Virus record (IMG/VR): IMGVR_UViG_3300043429_000572
Span: 1 to 20,206 of that record
Length of the DNA: 20,206 nucleotides
Reading direction: 5' to 3' (one strand)
Origin: a virus
Under the pieces are notes generated by a model, which was given only the letters and a program-made list of their open reading frames with translations, ran no database searches and was not told where the DNA came from. The stretch's first letter is position 1, and the number at the start of each line of letters is the position of its first letter. The translations under genes were made by a program, and so were the position numbers. Shown here one piece after another: positions 11,775 through 18,736 of this stretch.

Positions 11775-12647
11775 TTATACAATTATTATACTATTACTCA
11801 TTACGCTTGATGAGCCTACTATATTAGTAGCTGTTACCTCGCAGATTATTTTTGTTCCTAAATCAGCTAATACAGTTGTATATTGATTATTTATTTCGCC
11901 TTTAATATTTATTCCATTTCTTTTCCATTGATAAGTGTATGTTATTGGCGTTATACTTGTCCAAGTTCCATTATCAATAACTTCTAATTTAGAATTAACA
12001 ATATCTTTACCTTCTATTTTTGGTAAAATTGTATTGACTGGTAATCCTGAAATTGGTTGCGGTTTATAAGTATCTGTACATATAGCAAACGGCTTACATT
12101 TTTCTGTAAGACTAAAATCATATCTTAATTCAAAATCAATACTTACTATTTGCATTAAACTTTGCAATGTCTTTGCATCTTTGCCTGTTTCAGCTGAATA
12201 TACTACCCAAGGTAGTATTTCATTACTAACTGGAAACAAGCGCGGATTAACTACTGAATAATCATAATTAACGGCTTTTAAATTGGCACCATAAAGCGCA
12301 AACTTAACGCTATCTAATAACATTCGCGGATCAGCGCACAAGTTCCAAAACACTAATTTAAATGGAACACGCACATCAAGTTCGATACCACAACTTCCCC
12401 TCTTTGTATTTCCTGCCTTTCGAGTTTCGGAACTAATACCATTAAGACGGATATAATAGCCCGTTCCCGAGGTGTCTGAGATGCCCACATAGTTACGATG
12501 TCCATTTTGCGTAACATTTAACGTTACAACCTGACTATCTATGTCTTTGACTGCAATACCTTGACCATTAACATTAACGTTAACAGCAAGCATTTGCGCA
12601 TCAATCTGTTTGATAAGTTCGGTTATTATATTTTGTGTTACGTACAT
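11775..12647 (-). CDS. Virion protein with C-terminal Ig-like domain (tail or neck)
   Basis: 290 aa. Residues 1-195 form an unrecognised N-terminal domain starting with a helix (TQNIITELIKQIDAQMLAV) and beta-rich afterwards (DVRVPFKLVFWNLC, FELRYDFSL). Residues about 198-290 are an Ig-like domain of the type attached to phage surface proteins: YTYQWKRNGINIKG, then DLGTKIICEVTATNIVGSSS. Its start overlaps the stop of the neck protein by one base (TAATG). The place after the neck gene suggests a tail-terminator, tail-tube or decoration role; the Ig domain is clear, the rest is not. Confidence 0.72.
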   Translation of the reverse strand: MYVTQNIITELIKQIDAQMLAVNVNVNGQGIAVKDIDSQVVTLNVTQNGHRNYVGISDTSGTGYYIRLNGISSETRKAGNTKRGSCGIELDVRVPFKLVFWNLCADPRMLLDSVKFALYGANLKAVNYDYSVVNPRLFPVSNEILPWVVYSAETGKDAKTLQSLMQIVSIDFELRYDFSLTEKCKPFAICTDTYKPQPISGLPVNTILPKIEGKDIVNSKLEVIDNGTWTSITPITYTYQWKRNGINIKGEINNQYTTVLADLGTKIICEVTATNIVGSSSVMSNSIIIV

Positions 12648-13216
12648 TATAAATAAGTATCTATTTCTTCAAGTATTGCTAATAGTTCGTTTTGTGCGGA
12701 TGTTTCGCCAAGTTCACGTTCTGATTCTGAAACGGTTGAAATATCTTTACTAAAACGCGCTTCGTTACCTTCCATAATATCAGCCATGCTATCATTCGTA
12801 TAAGTAACAGCACTAACGCTTCCATTTTCAGTTACTTTAATACTTTGAAATAACGAACCGCTAAAATTTAAATCTACCTTTTCAGCTTGTCGGCCTGTTA
12901 AACTTCTTAATTCAGCATAGCCTTGCGTTAAGTATTTTGTTTTGTGCGGATTACCATTTTTAAAAACCGATTGGCCGTTTTTACCTTGTGGCTTTATACC
13001 CGATGCCGAAACCGTTGTAAGTGTAAGCGGATTGATGTAAAACGGATTTACACTATATGTTCCGATATCACTACCACTTGAATCTAAACCATTAAAAAAT
13101 ATTCTTTGCTTATATTCTGCAATGACTTGAAAAGCGGCAGCCTGTGAAATTCTACGCGCTGTATTTTCGTTGGCAATAACCTCTGAAAGTATTTTAAGTC
13201 TTGCTATTGCATTCAT
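12647..13216 (-). CDS. Neck / tail-completion-type virion protein
   Basis: 189 aa. An N-terminal helix (AIARLKILSEVIANENTARR) is followed by the signature SSGSDIGTYSVNPFYI and later GYAELRSLTGRQAEKVDLNF, then SGSLFQSIKVT and GNEARFSKDI. This set of phrases (D-G-S-x-I-x-x-Y; L-x-x-G-Y-x-x-R-x-x-x-G-R; V-x-L-x-x-x-G-x-L; R-F) is what I associate with head-tail connection / tail-completion proteins of the gp10 (HK97) or virion-morphogenesis type. The acidic C-terminus is helical. It is two bases from the large virion gene before it and coupled to the Ig-domain gene after it. Confidence 0.74.
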   Translation of the reverse strand: MNAIARLKILSEVIANENTARRISQAAAFQVIAEYKQRIFFNGLDSSGSDIGTYSVNPFYINPLTLTTVSASGIKPQGKNGQSVFKNGNPHKTKYLTQGYAELRSLTGRQAEKVDLNFSGSLFQSIKVTENGSVSAVTYTNDSMADIMEGNEARFSKDISTVSESERELGETSAQNELLAILEEIDTYL

Positions 13217-13218
13217 AT

Positions 13219-14199
13219 CTAACCCGGGAACATTGGATACATTCTTAAACGCGGTTCACATCTATAACAAAATCTATCTGTTTCTAACAACTGAATTATA
13301 TTATCAATTTCGTTATCTAGGGCTTCAATACTTGCATTTTCCCATTCAACTATTTTAAGATTTGCCCACTCATTTCCGTGTGTCTTAATAAGATTCAAAC
13401 GATTGTTAGGACTAACCCATTCTTTAAGAATTTGTACACCTGTTTGATACAGAATTGTCATGCCTAAACGGTCTAAAAACTGACAAATAATATCAGTATC
13501 TACACAATCAACACGAACACACGCACCTAAATAACCCGATGGTTGCGCACTTACACCATTCCAACCTTCTATATTTAACACCATATCACCGCAAGGCTTA
13601 CAATTAGATGCTTGATTGCAAGTATACAGATAAGGCGCAACATTTGTTGTATCAATAGTAATTAAAATTACATCTTGATTAAATGACTTCTTAACAAAAA
13701 TATGCATTTCAGTATCGGCATAACAAGTAACCGCTTGCTGAAATAAAATATTGCCTACAAAATCGGTAACATAAACAGTTGAACTTGCATTAACCGTGCT
13801 TTTAAAACGTACTGAATCTACATAAATGCGACTTTGTGGGCTGTTAATCCATTTTTTAGATACTTTGATACCGCGATTAACAGCAACTGGAATATCAGAT
13901 ATATTACTAACAGCACAAACAGAATATAAATTACCTAATGTGTTTAGTTTTATACCGCGCGCATTTAATACAGCCTTTAAACGCTTTTCAACTATGTCGG
14001 CTGCAAAATACATTTTTTCGCGAACTGTTGCCGTTGCTGATACCAATGCCTCACTACTAACCGCTGCTACATTATTTATAGTTAATCCTTCAAGATTTTC
14101 TAAATAATATCCCGATGTCGGTACTGTATCTGTTGGATAACAGCCGTTAAGTGATATGATATAATTATCTAAGCAATTAGGTGTGTTAAGATTTAGCAT
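13219..14199 (-). CDS. Virion protein, unknown function (head-tail region)
   Basis: 326 aa, with about a dozen Cys spread through it, including CNQASNCKPCGD near 203-214 and CYRCEPR at the C-terminus. The N-terminal 120 residues are mixed (YIISLNGCYP, then VSATATVREKMYFAADIVEK). The middle is beta-rich (SRIYVDSVRFKSTVNASSTV, then YVTDFVGNILFQ). The C-terminus is helical (WENASIEALDNEIDNIIQLL). Lies between the capsid region and the neck gene, where adaptor or decoration proteins are encoded. Overlaps the upstream gene by 14 bases. No family recognised. Confidence 0.7.
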   Translation of the reverse strand: MLNLNTPNCLDNYIISLNGCYPTDTVPTSGYYLENLEGLTINNVAAVSSEALVSATATVREKMYFAADIVEKRLKAVLNARGIKLNTLGNLYSVCAVSNISDIPVAVNRGIKVSKKWINSPQSRIYVDSVRFKSTVNASSTVYVTDFVGNILFQQAVTCYADTEMHIFVKKSFNQDVILITIDTTNVAPYLYTCNQASNCKPCGDMVLNIEGWNGVSAQPSGYLGACVRVDCVDTDIICQFLDRLGMTILYQTGVQILKEWVSPNNRLNLIKTHGNEWANLKIVEWENASIEALDNEIDNIIQLLETDRFCYRCEPRLRMYPMFPG

Positions 14200-14563
14200 C
14201 TATTTCAGATTGTTTTTTGCGACCGCGTTTCTTTGGCTGTTCTTCAATAACAGTTTCTTCTACTATTTCAGTTTCTTCTACTATTTCGCTTATATTTTCA
14301 GCTGGTGTTGGTATAATTTCGGTTTGTGTTTTAACTACTGATAACATACCATCAGAATAATAAACATCTTTTGGAAAATCTTGCTGTTTTACAGCTTTTT
14401 CAAAAGCCTTATGTATTTTTTCAGATCCGATTGTTTTTTTCTGATTGCTATAATCAAACAAATAAATTACATCTTCATTATCGGTTCTTTGCACATTAAC
14501 TGCGCTGTAATATTTGCGGATTAAGTTTAATGCTTCGTTTAATTTTTTACTTTGATTTTTCAT
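14186..14563 (-). CDS. Glu-rich protein with basic AT-hook-like tail, unknown function
   Basis: 125 aa. N-terminal helical domain (SKKLNEALNLIRKYYSAV) plus a short beta part (EDVIYLFDY), then a repetitive acidic linker built from EIVEET units (EIVEETEIVEETVIEEQ), encoded by a direct repeat of the DNA near 14246-14287. The tail is PKKRGRKKQ, a Lys/Arg-Gly run like an AT-hook, which could bind DNA or another virion part. It starts 12 bases after the capsid terminator. Probably a head-tail or DNA-end-associated protein; not recognised. Confidence 0.68.
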   Translation of the reverse strand: MKNQSKKLNEALNLIRKYYSAVNVQRTDNEDVIYLFDYSNQKKTIGSEKIHKAFEKAVKQQDFPKDVYYSDGMLSVVKTQTEIIPTPAENISEIVEETEIVEETVIEEQPKKRGRKKQSEIDAKS

Positions 14564-14575
14564 TGTGTTTTATTT

Positions 14576-14598
14576 AAAAAGGGGCGGTTTCCCGCCCC
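14576..14598 (-). terminator. Rho-independent terminator after the major capsid gene
   Basis: Seven-base GC stem GGGGCGG/CCGCCCC (14581-14587 with 14592-14598) closed by a four-base loop (GAAA on the minus strand), then five T on the minus strand (plus-strand A-run 14576-14580). Placed 14 bases after the capsid stop and 12 bases before the next start. It should cut most transcripts after the capsid gene. Confidence 0.9.
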
Positions 14599-14611
14599 AC
14601 TATCATTAAAA

Positions 14612-16330
14612 CTAAATTGTACCGTTAAAAGTATCGTTGCATGCAGCTGTATCAGTTATGATAAGCTGTGCAGCACCTGTATTTGTACTTATAGTATAGA
14701 AATTAGCATAAGTTCCAAATACACCTGTTTCGCCTAAAACTTGTGCAGCAGGTGCACCATTAAATGTATTAGAATCTAAAACCCAACTAAGGTCTGTAAG
14801 TGTTGCACCTGTTGAAGGTGTTGAAGCACTATAAACATTGTAAAGTGTTTCAGTAGAAACTGTAAGCGCAACATCCGAACCCGTAGCAGAAACAATAACA
14901 ACTGATGCAACAGTAGCGTTACCGAAAACATAAATTGTTAAGCCTACACCATCCCAACCACCTGCAACGCTGTAAATAGAACCTACACTTGCAAGGGCAG
15001 TTTGTGCAGCAGCTACAAAACCATTAGCACCTGCTTCTGTACCTGTATCAAAAGAACCGCCTACGCTAAATGGCAAACCGTTAATTTGAATTGCAACAGC
15101 ATCGGTAACATCTAATTCAGTATCTTTAAACAATTCACCTGAAACAGATTTAGAATAGAATACAGCATTACAAGCTACATCACAAGCATCCGCAGATTCG
15201 CAGAAAACAGCATCAGTAGATGTTGGAGTACCAGCAGCACCGCAAGCAGGTTCAATATCGCAATATCCTGTATCAGCGCAAACAACTTCATATTTGAACA
15301 CATCAAGAACGCCGTCAAATAAACAGTCATTTTGTGCCCAAGATTTAGGCATACCAACAACCGCCCAGTTAGTAGCGAATTGAATGTAAAGTTCAATTTC
15401 ATCGTTACACTTAACATAAGACATTACTACGTCATGCTCGATGCCTAACCAAGGGTCAACAACTGTTGTACGCATTTGGTCTTCAAAGTCATAAGTGAAC
15501 TGACCTTTGTTTTTTGCGTAAGTGATAAGCTGAAGCGCACCCGGTGCCATTGCGATAACTTCATTAGTGTTACCCAATGCAGCTGGCAAATTAGTATCGT
15601 AGTAAATTGAACGAGTGATATCAAGTAATGAAGCATCAAAACCATTATCGTTACCGCTTGCAATTACGCGTGCTTTACGATATTGGTCTAGCAAAGTACC
15701 ACCAATAAGAATCATTTGCTGTTCGATTTCAGCTTGTTTGCGGTCGCTATCAAGAATTGACTCGCCAACTGGGTTAATGCCCAAACCACTTGCAAGGAAC
15801 AAAGGCAAAGACTTAGAAGTAACAGCAGGAGCAGCGCAATCGCATTTAACAAATGAACCGATAAAACCGCCGTTAGCAACAACAGTTGAAACTTCTTTAC
15901 CAAGTTTGTTAATGTGATTTCTTAGTACCTCATTAACGTAGCTGTTTTGATAATCAGCACGGCTTTCTTTGATACAACGAATCAGTTCATCGTCAATTTT
16001 AATTTTCTGAGAAACTGTTTTGTTAGTAATTTCAATTTCATCATAAAGCGGCTTAACTACATCGCCATCAGTTGGGCAATATTCAAGTGAAGTTGCGTTA
16101 GATTCAGAAAGACGTGGGAAAAAACGGCGTGATACTTTGTATACTTTACCGTTTCCTTGTTCAACAGCTTGAACGTTACCGAGTTTAACTTGTGAAGCTG
16201 CTTTATTTGCGCTGCTAACAAGCAACTGCAAAAGACCGATATTTGGGCTTGGCATAGAACGCATGCCGCTGTTGTTATTCAGCGATATGTCTATAATTTT
16301 CCATGCATCAGCTAATTTTATTGTTGACAT
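14612..16330 (-). CDS. Major capsid protein with C-terminal extension
   Basis: 572 aa. Called from place and content: directly downstream of a scaffold gene, with its own promoter/leader and a strong terminator. The core (about 1-345) begins MSTIKLADAWKIIDISLNN and includes SRRFFPRLSESNATSLEYCP, a KTVSQKIKIDDELIRCI region, a long helix and beta strands ending VVGMPKSW. From about 350 a Cys-rich linker (CADTGYCDIEPACGAAG, then CESADACDVACNAVF) leads to a repetitive beta domain of about 170 residues (VSGELFKDTELDVTDAVAIQ, then GGWDGVGLTIYVFGNATVAS), similar to exposed Ig/decoration domains. HK97-fold capsid proteins are usually 300-400 aa, so the extension is notable. Fold inferred, capsid role likely. 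Confidence 0.82.
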   Translation of the reverse strand: MSTIKLADAWKIIDISLNNNSGMRSMPSPNIGLLQLLVSSANKAASQVKLGNVQAVEQGNGKVYKVSRRFFPRLSESNATSLEYCPTDGDVVKPLYDEIEITNKTVSQKIKIDDELIRCIKESRADYQNSYVNEVLRNHINKLGKEVSTVVANGGFIGSFVKCDCAAPAVTSKSLPLFLASGLGINPVGESILDSDRKQAEIEQQMILIGGTLLDQYRKARVIASGNDNGFDASLLDITRSIYYDTNLPAALGNTNEVIAMAPGALQLITYAKNKGQFTYDFEDQMRTTVVDPWLGIEHDVVMSYVKCNDEIELYIQFATNWAVVGMPKSWAQNDCLFDGVLDVFKYEVVCADTGYCDIEPACGAAGTPTSTDAVFCESADACDVACNAVFYSKSVSGELFKDTELDVTDAVAIQINGLPFSVGGSFDTGTEAGANGFVAAAQTALASVGSIYSVAGGWDGVGLTIYVFGNATVASVVIVSATGSDVALTVSTETLYNVYSASTPSTGATLTDLSWVLDSNTFNGAPAAQVLGETGVFGTYANFYTISTNTGAAQLIITDTAACNDTFNGTI

Positions 16331-16446
16331 TTAATGTAAATTATTAGAATGAAAAAAAGTTTTATTAGGCATTTCCACGCTGCCCTGCGTTCTGTTTTTT
16401 TCTGTGCCTTAGCACCTATATTGTGAGAGGTCGTAGTGCAAAAATA
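16331..16446 (-). promoter_or_regulatory. Capsid-gene promoter (-7 box) and structured leader
   Basis: The 154-base gap between scaffold and capsid genes (16331-16484) has no gene. On the minus strand TATTTTTG (plus-strand 16439-16446) matches the Bacteroidota -7 element, the same octamer as at 6608; the -33 TTG is not clear. The resulting leader of about 100 bases contains hairpins GTGC-TAAG-GCAC (16404-16415) and ACGC-AGGGCA-GCGT (16377-16390), plus a competing GGCA/TGCC pair (16368-16384) followed by a T-run. It could boost or stabilise the capsid message. Confidence 0.45.
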
Positions 16447-16484
16447 AAATAGTTTTATCTAATAAATTTTATAATTTTTTTATT

Positions 16485-17315
16485 TTAAATTAAACCGTTT
16501 TCTTGCATATATCTTAAACGCGCTGGGTGTATACCCGTTTTTGTTTTTTCATCTATTTCAAATGATTTTGTAGTATTGCCTTGACTTTGTTTTTCAAAGC
16601 TATATTCAGCTGCTACAATTTCAAATAGTGTTTCGTACTTTAAGTTTTCGGTTGGCTTAGTTGGATGCTTTACGCGATTACCGTCTTTATTTACCCAAAT
16701 GTTATTGTCGGGGTCAATTTCAAAATCAAAACCACGTTCACGTACTTCAGCTTCAAATATTGCGCGCATTTCTTTAGGTGTTAATCTTGCATTCTTTACA
16801 GATTCAACAAGCGAACCGCGCACCTTTTCAATTTGCTGATTTTTAATGTAGCTTTGAAATTTACTTTGTTCTTCTTTAATAGCTTGTTGCATTAGCATTT
16901 CTTTTTCGCTTAGTTTAGCGTTTGCAAGTTCCAGCTGTTGTGTTAGCTGTTGTAATTTTTGAGCATCAGCTGAAGTATATTCTTGCTTTAGCTTTTCAAT
17001 CATTTCAACTTGGCTATTTTTCAAGTCAGAAACAATAGTTTTAAATCTATCTTTTTTATCTAATGCTTCGTATTTCTTTAACTCAATACCAAATGCATCG
17101 GCAATTTGCTTTTCTGTTTTGGCGTACGCGGCACCAAACAATTCAGCCGATTTGGTTTCTTCAACTTGTTTAGCTATTCGTTCTTGAACGGTTTTTTCAA
17201 GTTTAGAAACATAACCCGTTACCGCTTCGTCAACGTTAATTTCGTTGTTTTCAATTTTGCTTAGTGTTTCATTATCGAAACCTAACTTTTCTACTACTGT
17301 TTTTAAGAATTCCAT
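16485..17315 (-). CDS. Scaffold protein (phage minor structural / prohead core type)
   Basis: 276 aa, highly charged and helical: a Glu/Lys-rich first 90 residues, then a long coiled coil (about 90-165) with LQQLTQQLELANAKLSEKEM, and a C-terminal basic/aromatic part (RLTPKEMRAIFEAEVRERGF, then NIWVNKDGNRVKHP) ending HPARLRYMQENGLI. The start MEFLKTVVEKLGF followed by a long coiled coil, placed just before the capsid gene, is the standard layout of phage scaffolds (GP20-like family). It directs capsid assembly and is normally absent from the mature head. No protease is seen. Ten bases after the previous gene. Confidence 0.8.
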   Translation of the reverse strand: MEFLKTVVEKLGFDNETLSKIENNEINVDEAVTGYVSKLEKTVQERIAKQVEETKSAELFGAAYAKTEKQIADAFGIELKKYEALDKKDRFKTIVSDLKNSQVEMIEKLKQEYTSADAQKLQQLTQQLELANAKLSEKEMLMQQAIKEEQSKFQSYIKNQQIEKVRGSLVESVKNARLTPKEMRAIFEAEVRERGFDFEIDPDNNIWVNKDGNRVKHPTKPTENLKYETLFEIVAAEYSFEKQSQGNTTKSFEIDEKTKTGIHPARLRYMQENGLI

Positions 17316-17325
17316 GTGTTAAAAT

Positions 17326-17676
17326 TTAATTAGAAAATAATACCTTTTTAAAGTCTTCGATAGTAATTTGAATTGGCATTTCATAACCGCCTTTAAGTAT
17401 AACTTTTGTAAAACGTTCTTTAGTATCTACATAAAATGACTGATAAAACGCTGCAACTTCATCAAGATCAATTACGCAAGTTTCTTCTAATTCGTTTATA
17501 ATTTCTGTTTCATCTACTCCCTCAATAATGCGTTCTGAAATTATATCTTTAAGTTTTTGTGCTTCAATGTAATTTTCATTTTTAACAGCTTTATCAAATT
17601 CATCTTGCAATTCTTTGATGCTTTTTTCTTCGGTTACATCTTCCAACATTATTATAAACTCGGCAAATCTTGGCAT
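17326..17676 (-). CDS. Protein with UVR-like helical motif, unknown function
   Basis: 116 aa, acidic. Residues 20-47 (IKELQDEFDKAVKNENYIEA then QKLKDIIS) fit the UVR motif, the paired helix of UvrB/UvrC and McsA proteins (L..EM..A...E.YE.AA.LRD.I). After it come acidic helices (DETEIINELEETCVIDLDEV) and a C-terminal GGYEMPIQITIEDFKKVLF that looks like a small fold of its own. It is in the head-gene operon between the CxC small protein and the scaffold. The motif is a protein-interaction helix pair, so a role in head assembly rather than repair is plausible. Confidence 0.66.
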   Translation of the reverse strand: MPRFAEFIIMLEDVTEEKSIKELQDEFDKAVKNENYIEAQKLKDIISERIIEGVDETEIINELEETCVIDLDEVAAFYQSFYVDTKERFTKVILKGGYEMPIQITIEDFKKVLFSN

Positions 17677-17680
17677 AGTG

Positions 17681-17878
17681 TTATTTTTTATTTTTGTTAG
17701 CGCATCCGCAACCGCGTTTAGCAGTTACGTTTTTTTGTTGTATTGGTTGTATTGGATCGGCAACGTGAATAGTACCTAAGTAATTATAATTTCCTGTCTG
17801 TTGCGCATCATACCATTGTGCAGGGGTAAACTGATATTCAGTTAGTGTTGTTTTGTGTTTTGCTTTAATGACTAACAT
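17681..17878 (-). CDS. Small protein with C-terminal CxC motif
   Basis: 65 aa. A beta-like N-terminal half (VIKAKHKTTLTEYQFTPAQW) contains a tryptophan-bearing PAQWYDAQQ segment. A disordered Gln/Pro linker leads to a basic RGCGCANKNKK tail. The CxC pair could bind metal or form a disulfide. Lies 6 bases after the MuF-like gene and 4 bases before the UVR-motif gene. Small genes at this spot occur in many Bacteroidota phages; function unknown. Confidence 0.66.
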   Translation of the reverse strand: MLVIKAKHKTTLTEYQFTPAQWYDAQQTGNYNYLGTIHVADPIQPIQQKNVTAKRGCGCANKNKK

Positions 17879-17884
17879 AGTGTT

Positions 17885-18736
17885 TTATTTTTTCTGATAG
17901 TTTTGTGACCTTATCGGATAAGCGATATGCCTACAATTATAACCGCCTCTATTTTGACAAAAGTTTTCTGGCGTTGTATTTGGTATCATGCCTGTGCCAT
18001 TATCTTCAGCCCAATTTATTTCGCTTTGTAAATCTTCAAATAATATTAAACCTACTTTTCCGTTTTTTGTTTCATTTACCCACCTTTCACATTGCGCGCG
18101 GCTATCTTTAACAATAGAACCAACATACAACAAAGCATCCATTTTATAAGACTTTCGTACCGCTTCATTAACTATGCCATCGTACTGTAATAACGCGTCA
18201 CGTGATGCCTGCAAACTAATTCTTTTTAAAACTCCTTGCCTTGCTTCTGTTGTTGTAAGTTGACCAGCTACTGATTCAACAACATCTTTTATACTACTGC
18301 CTTGGTTTACTGCAATTAGTAACTCATTCTTTAAAGGATTTATTAAATCAGTATTTAATCCTTGACCTTGCATGGCAGCAATGACATTATTAACGGCATA
18401 GCGTTTAAATGGATTCAAAAAACTTTTTGTAATTTCTAAGCCGTTTAATTCTTGTTGAACAAGCTGTGTATTAGCGCCTATTTCGTCAAAGTTTTCTAAG
18501 AAACCCGAAACCATTACATTATAACCAGCCTTTTCTAAGAACCTATTTATTGCAGTTTTAAAAGAACCTAAACGCGCTAAATTATCTTTTGACCTAACTA
18601 AATTGCCCGATGTGGTTCTAAATTTTTCAACCCAATCAACAACTTGTTTTACAAATTTAGGTTCTACTTTGTCAAACCGCTTTTGTAAAATTTCAAGTGC
18701 TTTGTCGTTAATTCTTTCGGGTTTGTTAAAGTCCAT
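17885..18736 (-). CDS. MuF-like minor head (head morphogenesis) protein
   Basis: 283 aa. The N-terminal two thirds are helical (LEILQKRFDKVEPKFVKQVV, then NRFLEKAGYNVMVSGFLENF, then AVNNVIAAMQGQ). The C-terminal part carries the MuF/SPP1 gp7 signature: VGSIVKDSRAQCERWVN near 205-221, then PENFCQNRGGYNCRHIAYPI ending near 275, where Cys and CRH residues mark the domain. Such proteins attach to the portal and are injected or help head assembly. The gene overlaps the portal by one base (stop/start) in the standard order portal-MuF-scaffold-capsid. Strong call. Confidence 0.84.
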   Translation of the reverse strand: MDFNKPERINDKALEILQKRFDKVEPKFVKQVVDWVEKFRTTSGNLVRSKDNLARLGSFKTAINRFLEKAGYNVMVSGFLENFDEIGANTQLVQQELNGLEITKSFLNPFKRYAVNNVIAAMQGQGLNTDLINPLKNELLIAVNQGSSIKDVVESVAGQLTTTEARQGVLKRISLQASRDALLQYDGIVNEAVRKSYKMDALLYVGSIVKDSRAQCERWVNETKNGKVGLILFEDLQSEINWAEDNGTGMIPNTTPENFCQNRGGYNCRHIAYPIRSQNYQKK

